A stretch of 19,169 nucleotides of DNA from CG2-30-40-21 sp043806395 (GCA_043806395.1 JAZDHC010000203.1:1-19169); one strand, 5' to 3'. Shown: positions 7,784-14,273, numbered from the stretch's first letter. Program-made: numbers and translations. The notes: generated from the letters alone by a model not told the origin.

Positions 7784-8086
7784 TCGGTAATCGGGTAGGA
7801 AGGAAAGGGGGGAGCAGGTGATTAGTCTTGTTAGCCAGTAGCAAGTGCAACGCTACTTGTCTGTGTTATGCTCTCCATGGTTCTTTTCCTGCTTATTTGA
7901 TGCTTGTTACCGATTACCTTATGGGCATCTCTAAAAGCTCAATCAAGTCATGATGGCAAGGCGCAAAGATGCGAAAAAACGCAGTTTACATGTGGTAAAT
8001 GAGCATTTTGAGCAGCTTTGCAACGCCGCCAGCGCGGCTTCAGTGGGTTTTTAGAGGTGCCCTTATGACCTTACTACCCTATTACC
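7763..8086. repeat. Inverted repeat island joining two convergent gene ends
   Basis: Outer arms at 7763-7780 (GGTAATAGGGTCATAAGG) and, inverted, at 8061-8086 encode the last residues and stop of the helicase (GNRVIR) and of the Maf-like gene (GNRVVRS). A second inverted pair, GGTAATCGGTAA at 7779-7790 against GTTACCGATTACC at 7906-7918, is nested inside. A MITE-like element fills 7923-8062. The island is non-coding apart from the two C-termini. Confidence 0.7.
7923..8062. mobile_element. MITE-like 140-bp element with terminal inverted repeats
   Basis: Terminal inverted repeats GGGCATCTCTAAAA (7923-7936) and TTTTAGAGGTGCCC (8049-8062) match at 13 of 14 positions. They are flanked by a direct TTAT (7919-7922 and 8063-8066), a candidate 4-bp target duplication. 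The interior holds further partial palindromes (TTTAC-ATGTG-GTAAA near 7985-7999; GGCGCAAAG against CTTTGCAACGCC). There is no coding capacity, so any movement would depend on a transposase elsewhere. Confidence 0.55.
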
Positions 8087-9823
8087 TTCACTTATCTTCT
8101 CCTGAGCTTTCTGTATATCTATACAAGAGTAACGACAATATTCACCAACCTCTTCAAAGAAAGCCTGATAGCTTTGAACCCTGATGGCAGCATCACCTGT
8201 TTGTAATGCCTTTTCCATTCTGAAAAGCAAAGATTCGAGGTTCCAACTGCCAAGATGAAATAATCCACGATGTTCGAGGATTCTTTGATACAAATGCCCT
8301 ATTTCTCGCCACAGTTTCAATGCCCTTTTGCTTATTTGCGGGGTTATAGCTTCTTGCAGCCTTTCGCTTAACCGTTGTCCCTCTTTGCAAAGCATCATAA
8401 CCCGACTCCAATCCTTAACAATACCTCCCATTTCTTCAATCAGGTTTAAGACAGGTGGAATATTATAGCTATCTCGGGTAGCATCTAATACCTTTTTTAT
8501 GGAAATATCCCTCTGACAATACTCATCAATGGTTTCTCGCAGGGTAAGAATCTTTGTGCCCATGATCTTTGCCCCACCCTCGGTTGCATCTATATAGGTA
8601 ATATCCGGTCTTTGTTGAATCTGATACTCAAACCAACGAACCCATGTCCACATGCTCTGGGTTGTTGGCACTTGATTGCCATAAATATCCTCAATCCATA
8701 TGGTATTCAGTTTCTTTGCATACTCCTCTGCCTCTTCTATTCTTTCTTGCAGAACCCCTTGTGTATATACCTTATTATCTGGAAAGGAGAGGTCCTGTCC
8801 AATAAAGATGACTGGATTTGCACCAAATCGAACGGCTAAGTCAAATCCAGCTGTAGAGACAGAGCCACCGAGTTTAATTGCACCCCGTTCACCAATAAAT
8901 GTTTCAATCCAGACAAGCCATGGATGACCAAAGCCACTAAAAAAAATGTTTGGGGAAAATAATGGAAGAGCATCAGGATAAACAGCGGGACCAGTCAGCA
9001 GGTATGTCCCTTCTGGAATCGTTACTGGTTTTAGATAATATTTATAATTTTTTTCTGTAGCATCAATAGCTACAACAAAATCCGGCTGTATCCCATGCTG
9101 TAGCACTGTTCTGAGGGCAGTATCTACGCAAAGAATCATTGCCTTGCCCTTTGCCTCCTTCAGCAAGGCTACATTTTTGTCCAACGATGGTCCGGCAGCA
9201 ACAATAATGGCTGGAAATCCCTCAAATTTCTCAAATAGCTCTTTTAAGCCTGGTGAGGATATAATCTGTGGCAGATTCATCAGAATGTGGCTTTGCCAGA
9301 CAGGGGCATGTTCAGCCAGCGTTGCCAGATTTTGGGTAGCAATTAATGTTGCTTCACTCAAATATTTTCTAACCTGTTGATAGAATTCCGGGTTTTGTGA
9401 GGTGGCTGGTTTGTACTCAACAATCATAATGTCAGGGATGGTACTTACCCTGTAATATTGGTCTATTCGATGCCTGACTGCCTGTGAGGGATCTTCTTCA
9501 ATAGAAAGCGTTACCCTGTGGGATGTCAGGATAGGGGCAAGGTTGAATTTAGATAGTATTGACTTAAAACATCCAATATCGTGGTCAATAATCAGAAGGA
9601 ATGTTTTATCCCCAGTCTTTTGAAGGAGCTCATTTATATGAAGGCTGTATCCAAATCCTAAGATAGCCAGAATATTTATCTTATCCAGATTAACATGTGG
9701 TGAAACCACCATCCCTTCAACCTCTGGGTATGGCAGCTCTTTTGCCTCTGTTTCATTTACCCTGTTAAAAAGCCGCAGGTCTTTTTGCTTGAGCAAAGAC
9801 ATATTTGATTCAAAATAACTCAA
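8063..9823 (-). CDS. DUF115 / motility accessory factor (Maf)-like protein
   Basis: This belongs to the MptE-like/DUF115 family. In many bacteria these are Maf proteins, thought to transfer nonulosonic acid sugars to flagellin in the cytoplasm. The family signature AIIVAAGPSLDKN is at residues 205-217, followed by ILCVDTALRTVLQHGIQPDFVVAIDA, split here as ILCVDTALRTVL and GIQPDFVVAIDA, and by GGSVSTAGFDLA and FIGQDLSF. About 195 residues precede the DUF115 core and a helical tail follows. The 586-aa length is typical. The start is either TTG 9823, with AAGGGG about 10 nt upstream, or ATG 9802 with no clear ribosome site. The last residues GNRVVRS are encoded by a repeat arm that also ends the convergent helicase. 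No flagellin gene is in the window, so the acceptor is unknown. Confidence 0.85.
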   Translation of the reverse strand: MSYFESNMSLLKQKDLRLFNRVNETEAKELPYPEVEGMVVSPHVNLDKINILAILGFGYSLHINELLQKTGDKTFLLIIDHDIGCFKSILSKFNLAPILTSHRVTLSIEEDPSQAVRHRIDQYYRVSTIPDIMIVEYKPATSQNPEFYQQVRKYLSEATLIATQNLATLAEHAPVWQSHILMNLPQIISSPGLKELFEKFEGFPAIIVAAGPSLDKNVALLKEAKGKAMILCVDTALRTVLQHGIQPDFVVAIDATEKNYKYYLKPVTIPEGTYLLTGPAVYPDALPLFSPNIFFSGFGHPWLVWIETFIGERGAIKLGGSVSTAGFDLAVRFGANPVIFIGQDLSFPDNKVYTQGVLQERIEEAEEYAKKLNTIWIEDIYGNQVPTTQSMWTWVRWFEYQIQQRPDITYIDATEGGAKIMGTKILTLRETIDEYCQRDISIKKVLDATRDSYNIPPVLNLIEEMGGIVKDWSRVMMLCKEGQRLSERLQEAITPQISKRALKLWREIGHLYQRILEHRGLFHLGSWNLESLLFRMEKALQTGDAAIRVQSYQAFFEEVGEYCRYSCIDIQKAQEKISEGNRVVRS

Positions 9824-9848
9824 TATAGTTCAACCCCTTGTAGTAGTT

Positions 9849-9948
9849 CAGGTAGAGACACAAAGGCACAAAGTCAGGAGAGAAGAGAGGAGAAAAGTTT
9901 GTTGCTATTTCTCTTCTCTTACTTTGTGCCTTTGTATCTCTGTATCTG
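9849..9948. repeat. Long imperfect inverted repeat with CACAAAGG periodicity (copy 3)
   Basis: The left arm from 9849 (GAGACACAAAGGCACAAAG) and the right arm ending at 9948 (CTTTGTGCCTTTGTATCTC) are imperfect inverses, extended by AGAGAAGAG-type purine stretches. It lies between the start of the Maf-like gene and the truncated end of the hsdR fragment. Confidence 0.75.
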
Positions 9949-9977
9949 ATTTTTATTTCCCCTGTTTTTCGCATTCT

Positions 9978-11369
9978 TTATTGAAGAAAAGTACGATTCC
10001 GTCTGAAGCAGTACATAACTATAATGTTGGTTCTGTCAGAAAGTTTTTCATATACATTGCCTTCTTCCGGTTGAAACTTCTGAATTGTGGTGAATACTAC
10101 ACCGCCGGAAGCGACTTTAAGTAAATCCTTCAATTGATCACGATTTTCTGCTTGGACAGGTTCTTGCCTGAGTAATTGTTTTGAAGCGGCAAAGGTATTA
10201 AAAAGCTGATCATCAAGGTCATTGCGGTCGGTGATTACAAGAATCGTGGGATTATCCATAGCAAGAACGATCTTTCCGGTGTAAAAAACCATAGACAAGG
10301 ATTTTCCCGAACCCTGTGTATGCCAGACAACACCGCCTTTTTTATCGCCCACAGACTGGGATTTCACACCCGCCGGCATGCCATAACTTTCTGGCGATTC
10401 CCGAACCATTAATACTCTGGAATTGTCTGTAGTTTTTATGACATAGCCAGATGCGCGAAGGGTCGATTCAACCGCTCTGTTTACCGCATAATATTGATGA
10501 TACGCAGCCAGTTTTTTTACGGTTTGAATGGTTGTAACGCCTGTTTCCTGTTGAGACGCAGTATACTGCGTCTTTACAGATTTTTCAAAAACAATAAAAT
10601 GTCGAATAATGTCTAACAGCGTTTTTTTATCGAGCATTCCGCGAATTAATGTTTCCAACTGACCTATGAGCGGTGACGCTTCCACTTTACCATCAGAAGC
10701 CTGCTTCCAGCTTGTTAATCCCATGTAGATCTTTTTAGCATCCGCAGAATCGTAAATGATTTCAGCAGCGGTTTTGCCTGTTATAGCCCAATGAAGTTTG
10801 TTTTGGACTGTTGCAAAAAACTCCTTTGTAATCGGCGAGTCCTTATCATAATCTGTGGCAAGAGCGTAAATATCAGTAATTTTTTGATAAAAGCGTCTTT
10901 CGCTTGCCCGTATTTCACGGATTCGCTCAAGGAGTTCCTCGAAATAATCCTTGCCAAAAACCCTGTTTCCCTGTTTCAGCCGCTCATCGTCCAAAACAAA
11001 GCCCTTGATAATGTATTCCTTGAGTGTTTTGGTAGCCCAAATACGAAATTGCGTTGCCTGATAAGAATTTACGCGGTAGCCAACGGAGATGATAGCATCA
11101 AGGTTATAAAATTGTGTTTTATATTTTTTGCCATCTTCGGCAGTTATTTCCAAAATGGAAATAACTGAATTTTCTACAAGTTCACCGTCTTCAAAGATAT
11201 TTTTCAAGTGCTTGTTTACAGCCGGAATCTGAACACCAAATAATTCAGCCATAGCTTTCTGTGTAAGCCAGACGGTTTCGTCTTTCAAAAAGACCTCTAT
11301 GTTCACTTTTCCTTCATGGTTTGTGTAGAGGAAGAAATTGGTTTGTTTGGGTTCTGGTGTATTAGTCAT
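9978..11369 (-). CDS. RhuM-family protein fused in frame to a truncated HsdR fragment (chimera)
   Basis: Counting from the longer frame start at 11414, residues 16 to about 243 are a RhuM-family protein, common in type I RM islands. Landmarks are VWLTQKAMAELFGVQ, YNLDAIISVGYRVNS, FRIWATKTLKEYI and MGLTSWK. From about residue 248 the sequence switches to type I restriction HsdR: LETLIRGMLDK, IRHFIVFE, GGVVWHTQGSGKS (Walker A) and VITDRNDLDDQLF. HsdR stops after RTNIIVM, just before the expected DEAH box, and a short unrelated tail follows. The HsdR nuclease domain and motor motifs II-VI are therefore absent, and restriction activity should be lost. I choose ATG 11369 because AGGAG lies 8 nt upstream; ATG 11405 overlaps the RAYT stop as ATGA. 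RhuM has no settled biochemical role. Confidence 0.8.
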   Translation of the reverse strand: MTNTPEPKQTNFFLYTNHEGKVNIEVFLKDETVWLTQKAMAELFGVQIPAVNKHLKNIFEDGELVENSVISILEITAEDGKKYKTQFYNLDAIISVGYRVNSYQATQFRIWATKTLKEYIIKGFVLDDERLKQGNRVFGKDYFEELLERIREIRASERRFYQKITDIYALATDYDKDSPITKEFFATVQNKLHWAITGKTAAEIIYDSADAKKIYMGLTSWKQASDGKVEASPLIGQLETLIRGMLDKKTLLDIIRHFIVFEKSVKTQYTASQQETGVTTIQTVKKLAAYHQYYAVNRAVESTLRASGYVIKTTDNSRVLMVRESPESYGMPAGVKSQSVGDKKGGVVWHTQGSGKSLSMVFYTGKIVLAMDNPTILVITDRNDLDDQLFNTFAASKQLLRQEPVQAENRDQLKDLLKVASGGVVFTTIQKFQPEEGNVYEKLSDRTNIIVMYCFRRNRTFLQ

Positions 11370-11401
11370 GATATTTTGATCTCCTGTTTTTGCAGATTCG
11401 G

Positions 11402-12256
11402 TCATAATTGCCATGGAATCTCCTGTTTTTTATCTTTCACCATGGGATTTTCCTGATCAAATTCCCAATGCAGGGGGTTATTGATAATATATTCACGAAT
11501 ACGATTTAATTCGTTTTCATCACGGATAATATGTTCATAATAATTGCGTTGCCACAATTTGCCGTTAAATGGTCGCCAACCATTTTGTTTAACACCGCGA
11601 ATATATTCATTGGTTGACATCGTTTTAAACCATTGTACCACTTCCCGTAGGGGCGAACCTATGTGTTCGCCCAATCCGTTATGTTCGCCCAATTCATGTT
11701 TTGGAGGGTAGACACACGGAGGGCAGACACATAGGTCTGCCCCTACACCGATGACAACAATAAAATGAATATGATTGGGCATACAAATGAAATCATCACA
11801 TTGAATGTCCGGGAATTTGTTACCTAATTCTCGAAACCATCGAACGATCATTTGTCCCGAATCATTCAAAACCATTTCCGTAGGGGCGAACCTGTGTGTT
11901 CGCCCTATTTCAGGCAGATCAGGAGGGCAGACACATAGGTCTGCAGGAGGGCAGACACATAGGTCTGCAGGAGGGCAGACACATAGGTCTGCCCCTACAA
12001 CGATTTCCCCAAATAAACATTCCCTGCTTTGCGTGCATATCGTAACAAAATACGCCCCTGCCGATGAGTAATCATATCCTTTCAGACGGATAGAACGGCG
12101 ATGATGAATATCGGGGTTATATTTTTTCTCCGTAGGGGCGAACCTATGTGTTCGCCCATTTTCCTGTGGTTGTTCTATTTCAGGGCAGACACATAGGTCA
12201 GGGCAGACACATAGGTCTGCCCCTACGGGTTGAATGATATAATGATTGTTTTTCAT
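11402..12256 (-). CDS. REP-associated tyrosine transposase (RAYT, Y1/IS200-like) interrupted in frame by REP pairs
   Basis: This is a Y1-family HUH single-strand transposase. Its HUH motif is MPNHIHF (H162, H164). The Tyr region is KLWQRNYYEHIIR (Y239/Y240), followed by the family-typical RIREYIINNPLHWE. RAYTs cut and join REP hairpins. The protein is 284 aa, but three segments, at about residues 11-43, 88-127 and 171-204, are translations of REP hairpin pairs (VGADLCVCP..., ...GRTHRFAPTE, ...GEHIGSPL). Removing them leaves about 177 residues, a normal RAYT length. None of the insertions breaks the frame or removes the catalytic residues. The ATG overlaps the stop of the hsdS remnant as ATGA, with GAGGG upstream, and its TGA overlaps a following ATG as ATGA. 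Whether the bloated protein is active is unknown. Confidence 0.9.
   Translation of the reverse strand: MKNNHYIIQPVGADLCVCPDLCVCPEIEQPQENGRTHRFAPTEKKYNPDIHHRRSIRLKGYDYSSAGAYFVTICTQSRECLFGEIVVGADLCVCPPADLCVCPPADLCVCPPDLPEIGRTHRFAPTEMVLNDSGQMIVRWFRELGNKFPDIQCDDFICMPNHIHFIVVIGVGADLCVCPPCVYPPKHELGEHNGLGEHIGSPLREVVQWFKTMSTNEYIRGVKQNGWRPFNGKLWQRNYYEHIIRDENELNRIREYIINNPLHWEFDQENPMVKDKKQEIPWQL
11647..11746. repeat. REP hairpin pair 1 (BIME-like) inside the RAYT gene
   Basis: On the + strand GTAG (11647-11650) is followed by stem GGGCGAAC, loop CTATGT and stem GTTCGCCC (to 11672). Facing it is the inverse copy GGGCAGAC, loop ACATAG, GTCTGCCC, CTAC (11721-11746). Partial copies lie between them (TATGTTCGCCC near 11680-11690 and GGAGGGTAGACACAC near 11703-11717). 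It encodes the third inserted segment of the RAYT protein. Confidence 0.92.
11880..11998. repeat. REP hairpin pair 2 with a triplicated 24-bp unit inside the RAYT gene
   Basis: GTAG (11880-11883) is followed by GGGCGAAC, loop CTGTGT and GTTCGCCC (to 11905). The inverse partner ends at CTAC 11998. The partner side carries three identical 24-bp units, 11921-11944, 11945-11968 and 11969-11992, each starting AGGAGGGCAGACACATAGG. The 24-bp period keeps the frame and gives repeated ADLCVCPP octapeptides. Confidence 0.93.
12132..12226. repeat. REP hairpin pair 3 inside the RAYT gene
   Basis: GTAG (12132-12135) is followed by GGGCGAAC, loop CTATGT and GTTCGCCC (to 12157). The inverse partner GGGCAGAC, ACATAG, GTCTGCCC, CTAC lies at 12201-12226. 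An extra 18-bp direct copy (12181-12198 repeated at 12199-12216) adds exactly six codons. This pair encodes the N-terminal inserted segment of the RAYT protein. Confidence 0.92.
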
Positions 12257-12396
12257 GCTTTTACCCTCACTTCGCCGGACATTAATTTCGGCAGGAGCGT
12301 GTCGCGCAGGCGTGAGAGCGTGTGAATTTGAAGATTGTTAGCTTGGATTTTTTGCCAGAAGTTGTCTGCTACCACTGATAATTCATCTACTGCCAA
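12253..12396 (-). pseudogene. hsdS: hsdS remnant, C-terminal fragment
   Basis: Upstream of the RAYT gene the minus strand encodes SVVADNFWQKIQANN followed by LQIHTLSRLRDTLLPKL and MSGEVRVKA, then stop. This is the conserved C-terminal end of a type I RM specificity subunit. The frame is closed upstream by TAA at 12399-12397. The frame is shifted relative to the HsdS N-terminal piece that ends at 12383. Almost all of both target-recognition domains is therefore deleted. Its stop TGA overlaps the RAYT start as ATGA. Confidence 0.8.
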
Positions 12397-12856
12397 TTAT
12401 AATTCCCTTATTATTTACCAGAGGTATATTATGCCAGCCTGTTATGCCTGCTGAACTAAAGACTGGCACGCTACCCGGTTTTCTTTTTTGCTCAGGTAAG
12501 CCTTTGCCGTAATTGATTCGTACCACCTCCCCCAACCTACATTCCTTCCACCCAACTCGATAAATCGACACCCCCTTTGTATTAATATGTTCCCTCAAAT
12601 CCTCATTAGTTATCGTAGAATAGGCGACAAAATCAAAAAAGAAAGGCAGATAGGTTTCTTCTTCAAAGTAATATTTCAATTTGGCAGCAAGAGAAGCTGT
12701 AGCTTTCTCACCTTTAATGGCAATATCAACATCAGATGCTTCTTTGTAGGTATCGATTGCGCGGGAGCCAAAAAGGATAGCTTCCTCGATCTCCGGATAT
12801 GCCCCAAGTAGAGAGATTATTTCGTTTAGTTGTTTTTCGCTCAATCCATATTTCAT
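12383..12856 (-). CDS. MNT-type minimal nucleotidyltransferase (antitoxin) running into an HsdS N-terminal fragment
   Basis: Residues 1 to about 100 are a minimal nucleotidyltransferase: helix, then ILFGSRAIDTYKEASDVDIAI. It has an exact GS-X10-DxD motif (G30, S31, D42, D44) and a third Asp in FFFDFV (D75). Such MNTs pair with HEPN proteins and, in studied cases, neutralise them by adding AMP to the HEPN Tyr. From about residue 102 the frame continues as the N-terminus of an HsdS subunit (WKECRLGEVVRINYGKGLPE, then GITGWHNIPLVNNKGIIIG) and stops at an internal hsdS deletion junction. A natural MNT would end near GVSIYRVG, so the fusion reflects either loss of its stop or an original in-frame overlap. 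The ATG overlaps the HEPN stop as ATGA. Confidence 0.85.
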   Translation of the reverse strand: MKYGLSEKQLNEIISLLGAYPEIEEAILFGSRAIDTYKEASDVDIAIKGEKATASLAAKLKYYFEEETYLPFFFDFVAYSTITNEDLREHINTKGVSIYRVGWKECRLGEVVRINYGKGLPEQKRKPGSVPVFSSAGITGWHNIPLVNNKGIIIGSR

Positions 12857-13260
12857 ATCCGTTTTTTCAAATCCTCATAGAGTTTTTTCACGCTTGGATA
12901 AAATTCATTATAAATAAAATCAACGGTTTCTTTTAATATAACAGAGTTGTATGCATGACTTGCCATGTTTCTTTTTTCGACCATTTCCATCCATTTTTCT
13001 GCGTCAGTAATCAGTTCAGCCTGAAATGCGACCCGAATAGTCTGTTTGCTATTCTTAACTTCGTCATACCCCTCATTCTCAAGATAGTCCTTCATGGTAT
13101 TCCAAGCAAGCTCAAAGGTAAATTCAAAGGCTTGAACGAGTGCAATTTGGGTTATTTCATCAGTTTTATCGCTCTCATATTGCTTCGAGATACGGGTAAA
13201 TGTCTGATAGGCACTTTCAAAATTTTGAAATCTTTGTCTCCATCGAAGTTCGTTATTCAT
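12853..13260 (-). CDS. HEPN-domain protein, HI0074-type nucleotidyltransferase partner (putative toxin)
   Basis: This all-helical 135-aa protein belongs to the nucleotidyltransferase substrate-binding (HI0074) HEPN family. Conserved blocks are LVQAFEFTFELAWNTMKDYL and KRNMASHAYN. The latter contains an intact RX4HXY motif (R97, H102, Y104). In HEPN/MNT toxin-antitoxin pairs this is the ribonuclease site plus the Tyr that the MNT modifies. The full length is present. Its start overlaps the end of the hsdM fragment by 8 bases and its stop overlaps the MNT start by 4, so it is embedded in the RM operon between hsdM and hsdS. I infer RNase toxin function from the motif, but HI0074-type proteins are less well characterised than HepT. 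Confidence 0.85.
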   Translation of the reverse strand: MNNELRWRQRFQNFESAYQTFTRISKQYESDKTDEITQIALVQAFEFTFELAWNTMKDYLENEGYDEVKNSKQTIRVAFQAELITDAEKWMEMVEKRNMASHAYNSVILKETVDFIYNEFYPSVKKLYEDLKKRI

Positions 13261-13960
13261 ATCTGTTCCCCTTCTCCTCTATCCTTGCCAGATTCTCTCG
13301 AATAAGCTCATTCATCCGCATCTCCTCCTGCATCTGCTTGTCAAGTTCCTCCTTGAGTTTCTCAAACCGCTCGGCAAAATCAAAATCATCCTCATCATCA
13401 GGAAGTCCCACATACCTGCCCGGAGTAAGCACATAATCCAGTTCTTTCACCCGCTCGATATTAGCGGAATTGCAAAAGCCTTTGATATCTTCGTATTTGC
13501 CATCCATTTTGTGCCATTCATGGTAAGTGGCAGCTATTTTTTGAATATCCGCTTCCGAGAGTTCTTTAGTGCGGCGGTTGATTAAAAACCCTTCGTTGCG
13601 GGCATCGATAAAGAGGATTTCATCGGTGCGGTTACGGTATCCGCCGTTTGCTTTATTGCGGGACAGAAACCAGAGAGAAGCAGGTATTTGTGTATTCAAA
13701 AAGAGCTTTGCCGGAAGGTTGACAATACAGTCCACTAATCGTGCCTCAACCAATGCCTTTCGTATTTCACCTTCACCAGAGCTTTTCGATGTGAGAGAGC
13801 CTTTTGCCAGAACAAAACCGGCAATACCGCTGGGGCTTAAGTGATACAGGAAGTGCTGTATCCATGCGTAATTGGCATTACCCGCCGGTGGAATACCATA
13901 TTTCCAACGCCCATCCCTTGTATTCGTCTTTATCCTCCGGGTCAGCCCCAGCATAATCAT
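13253..13960 (-). pseudogene. hsdM: hsdM remnant, C-terminal part
   Basis: This is the C-terminal part of a type I RM DNA adenine methyltransferase. From about residue 16 it reads DGRWKYGIPPAGNANYAWIQ, then LSPSGIAGFVLAKGSL, GEGEIRKALVEARLVDCIV, LFIDARNEG and YVLTPGRYVGLP, ending in a coiled C-terminus. The N-terminal half, including the SAM-binding motif and the catalytic NPPF region, is absent. The first ~15 residues are an out-of-frame translation of another hsdM segment, so the start is artificial. The methyltransferase must be inactive. Confidence 0.85.
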
Positions 13961-14036
13961 CTTTTCCGCTTTTCAATTTGGAGTGAAGGTCTTCAAAAGC
14001 GTCGGATATGTATTTCAGGGGACGGTTCACTTTCAT
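13878..14036 (-). pseudogene. hsdM: hsdM remnant, N-terminal fragment (frameshifted)
   Basis: In the other frame the minus strand from ATG 14036 reads MKVNRPLKYISDAFEDLHSK, continuing LKSGKDDYAGADPEDKDEYK. This matches the N-terminal region of HsdM. After DEYK the homology jumps, one base out of frame, to DGRWKYG in the C-terminal fragment. A deletion of roughly 200+ residues with a frameshift therefore joins the two pieces near 13925. The ORF dies at TAA 13878. Confidence 0.75.
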
Positions 14037-14084
14037 CGTTTTTCATATGATTCCTTTCGGGCAAGGGGACATCATCTACAGAAT

Positions 14085-14273
14085 ACAACCCCCTAACCCC
14101 CTTTTCTAAGGGGGAATTTTACACTCTTAACTAACCGCAAGCTGTCAAATAAAGGTGACCCGTCCCGAATAATCAAAATAGTGGCATGGTGCAAATCAGG
14201 GTAACACAGTGAGTAGGCACATGGATGGCTCTTTTTTCTAATTCCCCCTTAGAAATGGGGGTTAGGGGGTTGT
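14085..14273. repeat. Inverted pair of 33-bp CCCCCTAACCCCC repeats
   Basis: The left arm 14085-14117 (ACAACCCCCTAACCCCC...) and right arm 14241-14273 are inverses with one mismatch, 123 bases apart. Each arm also contains a small hairpin (CCCCC...GGGGG). Next to the right arm, 14274-14306 resembles one arm of the CACAGAG-type repeats. The 123 bases between hold no recognisable gene. Confidence 0.8.

Noticed and set aside
11921..11992. Possible CRISPR array
   Set aside because: The three 24-bp units are directly adjacent with no spacers and lie inside a coding frame; they are REP arms.
11805..12071. Plus-strand ORF with repeated GGQTHRSA
   Set aside because: It is the antisense of the RAYT gene, and its periodicity comes from the 24-bp REP units.
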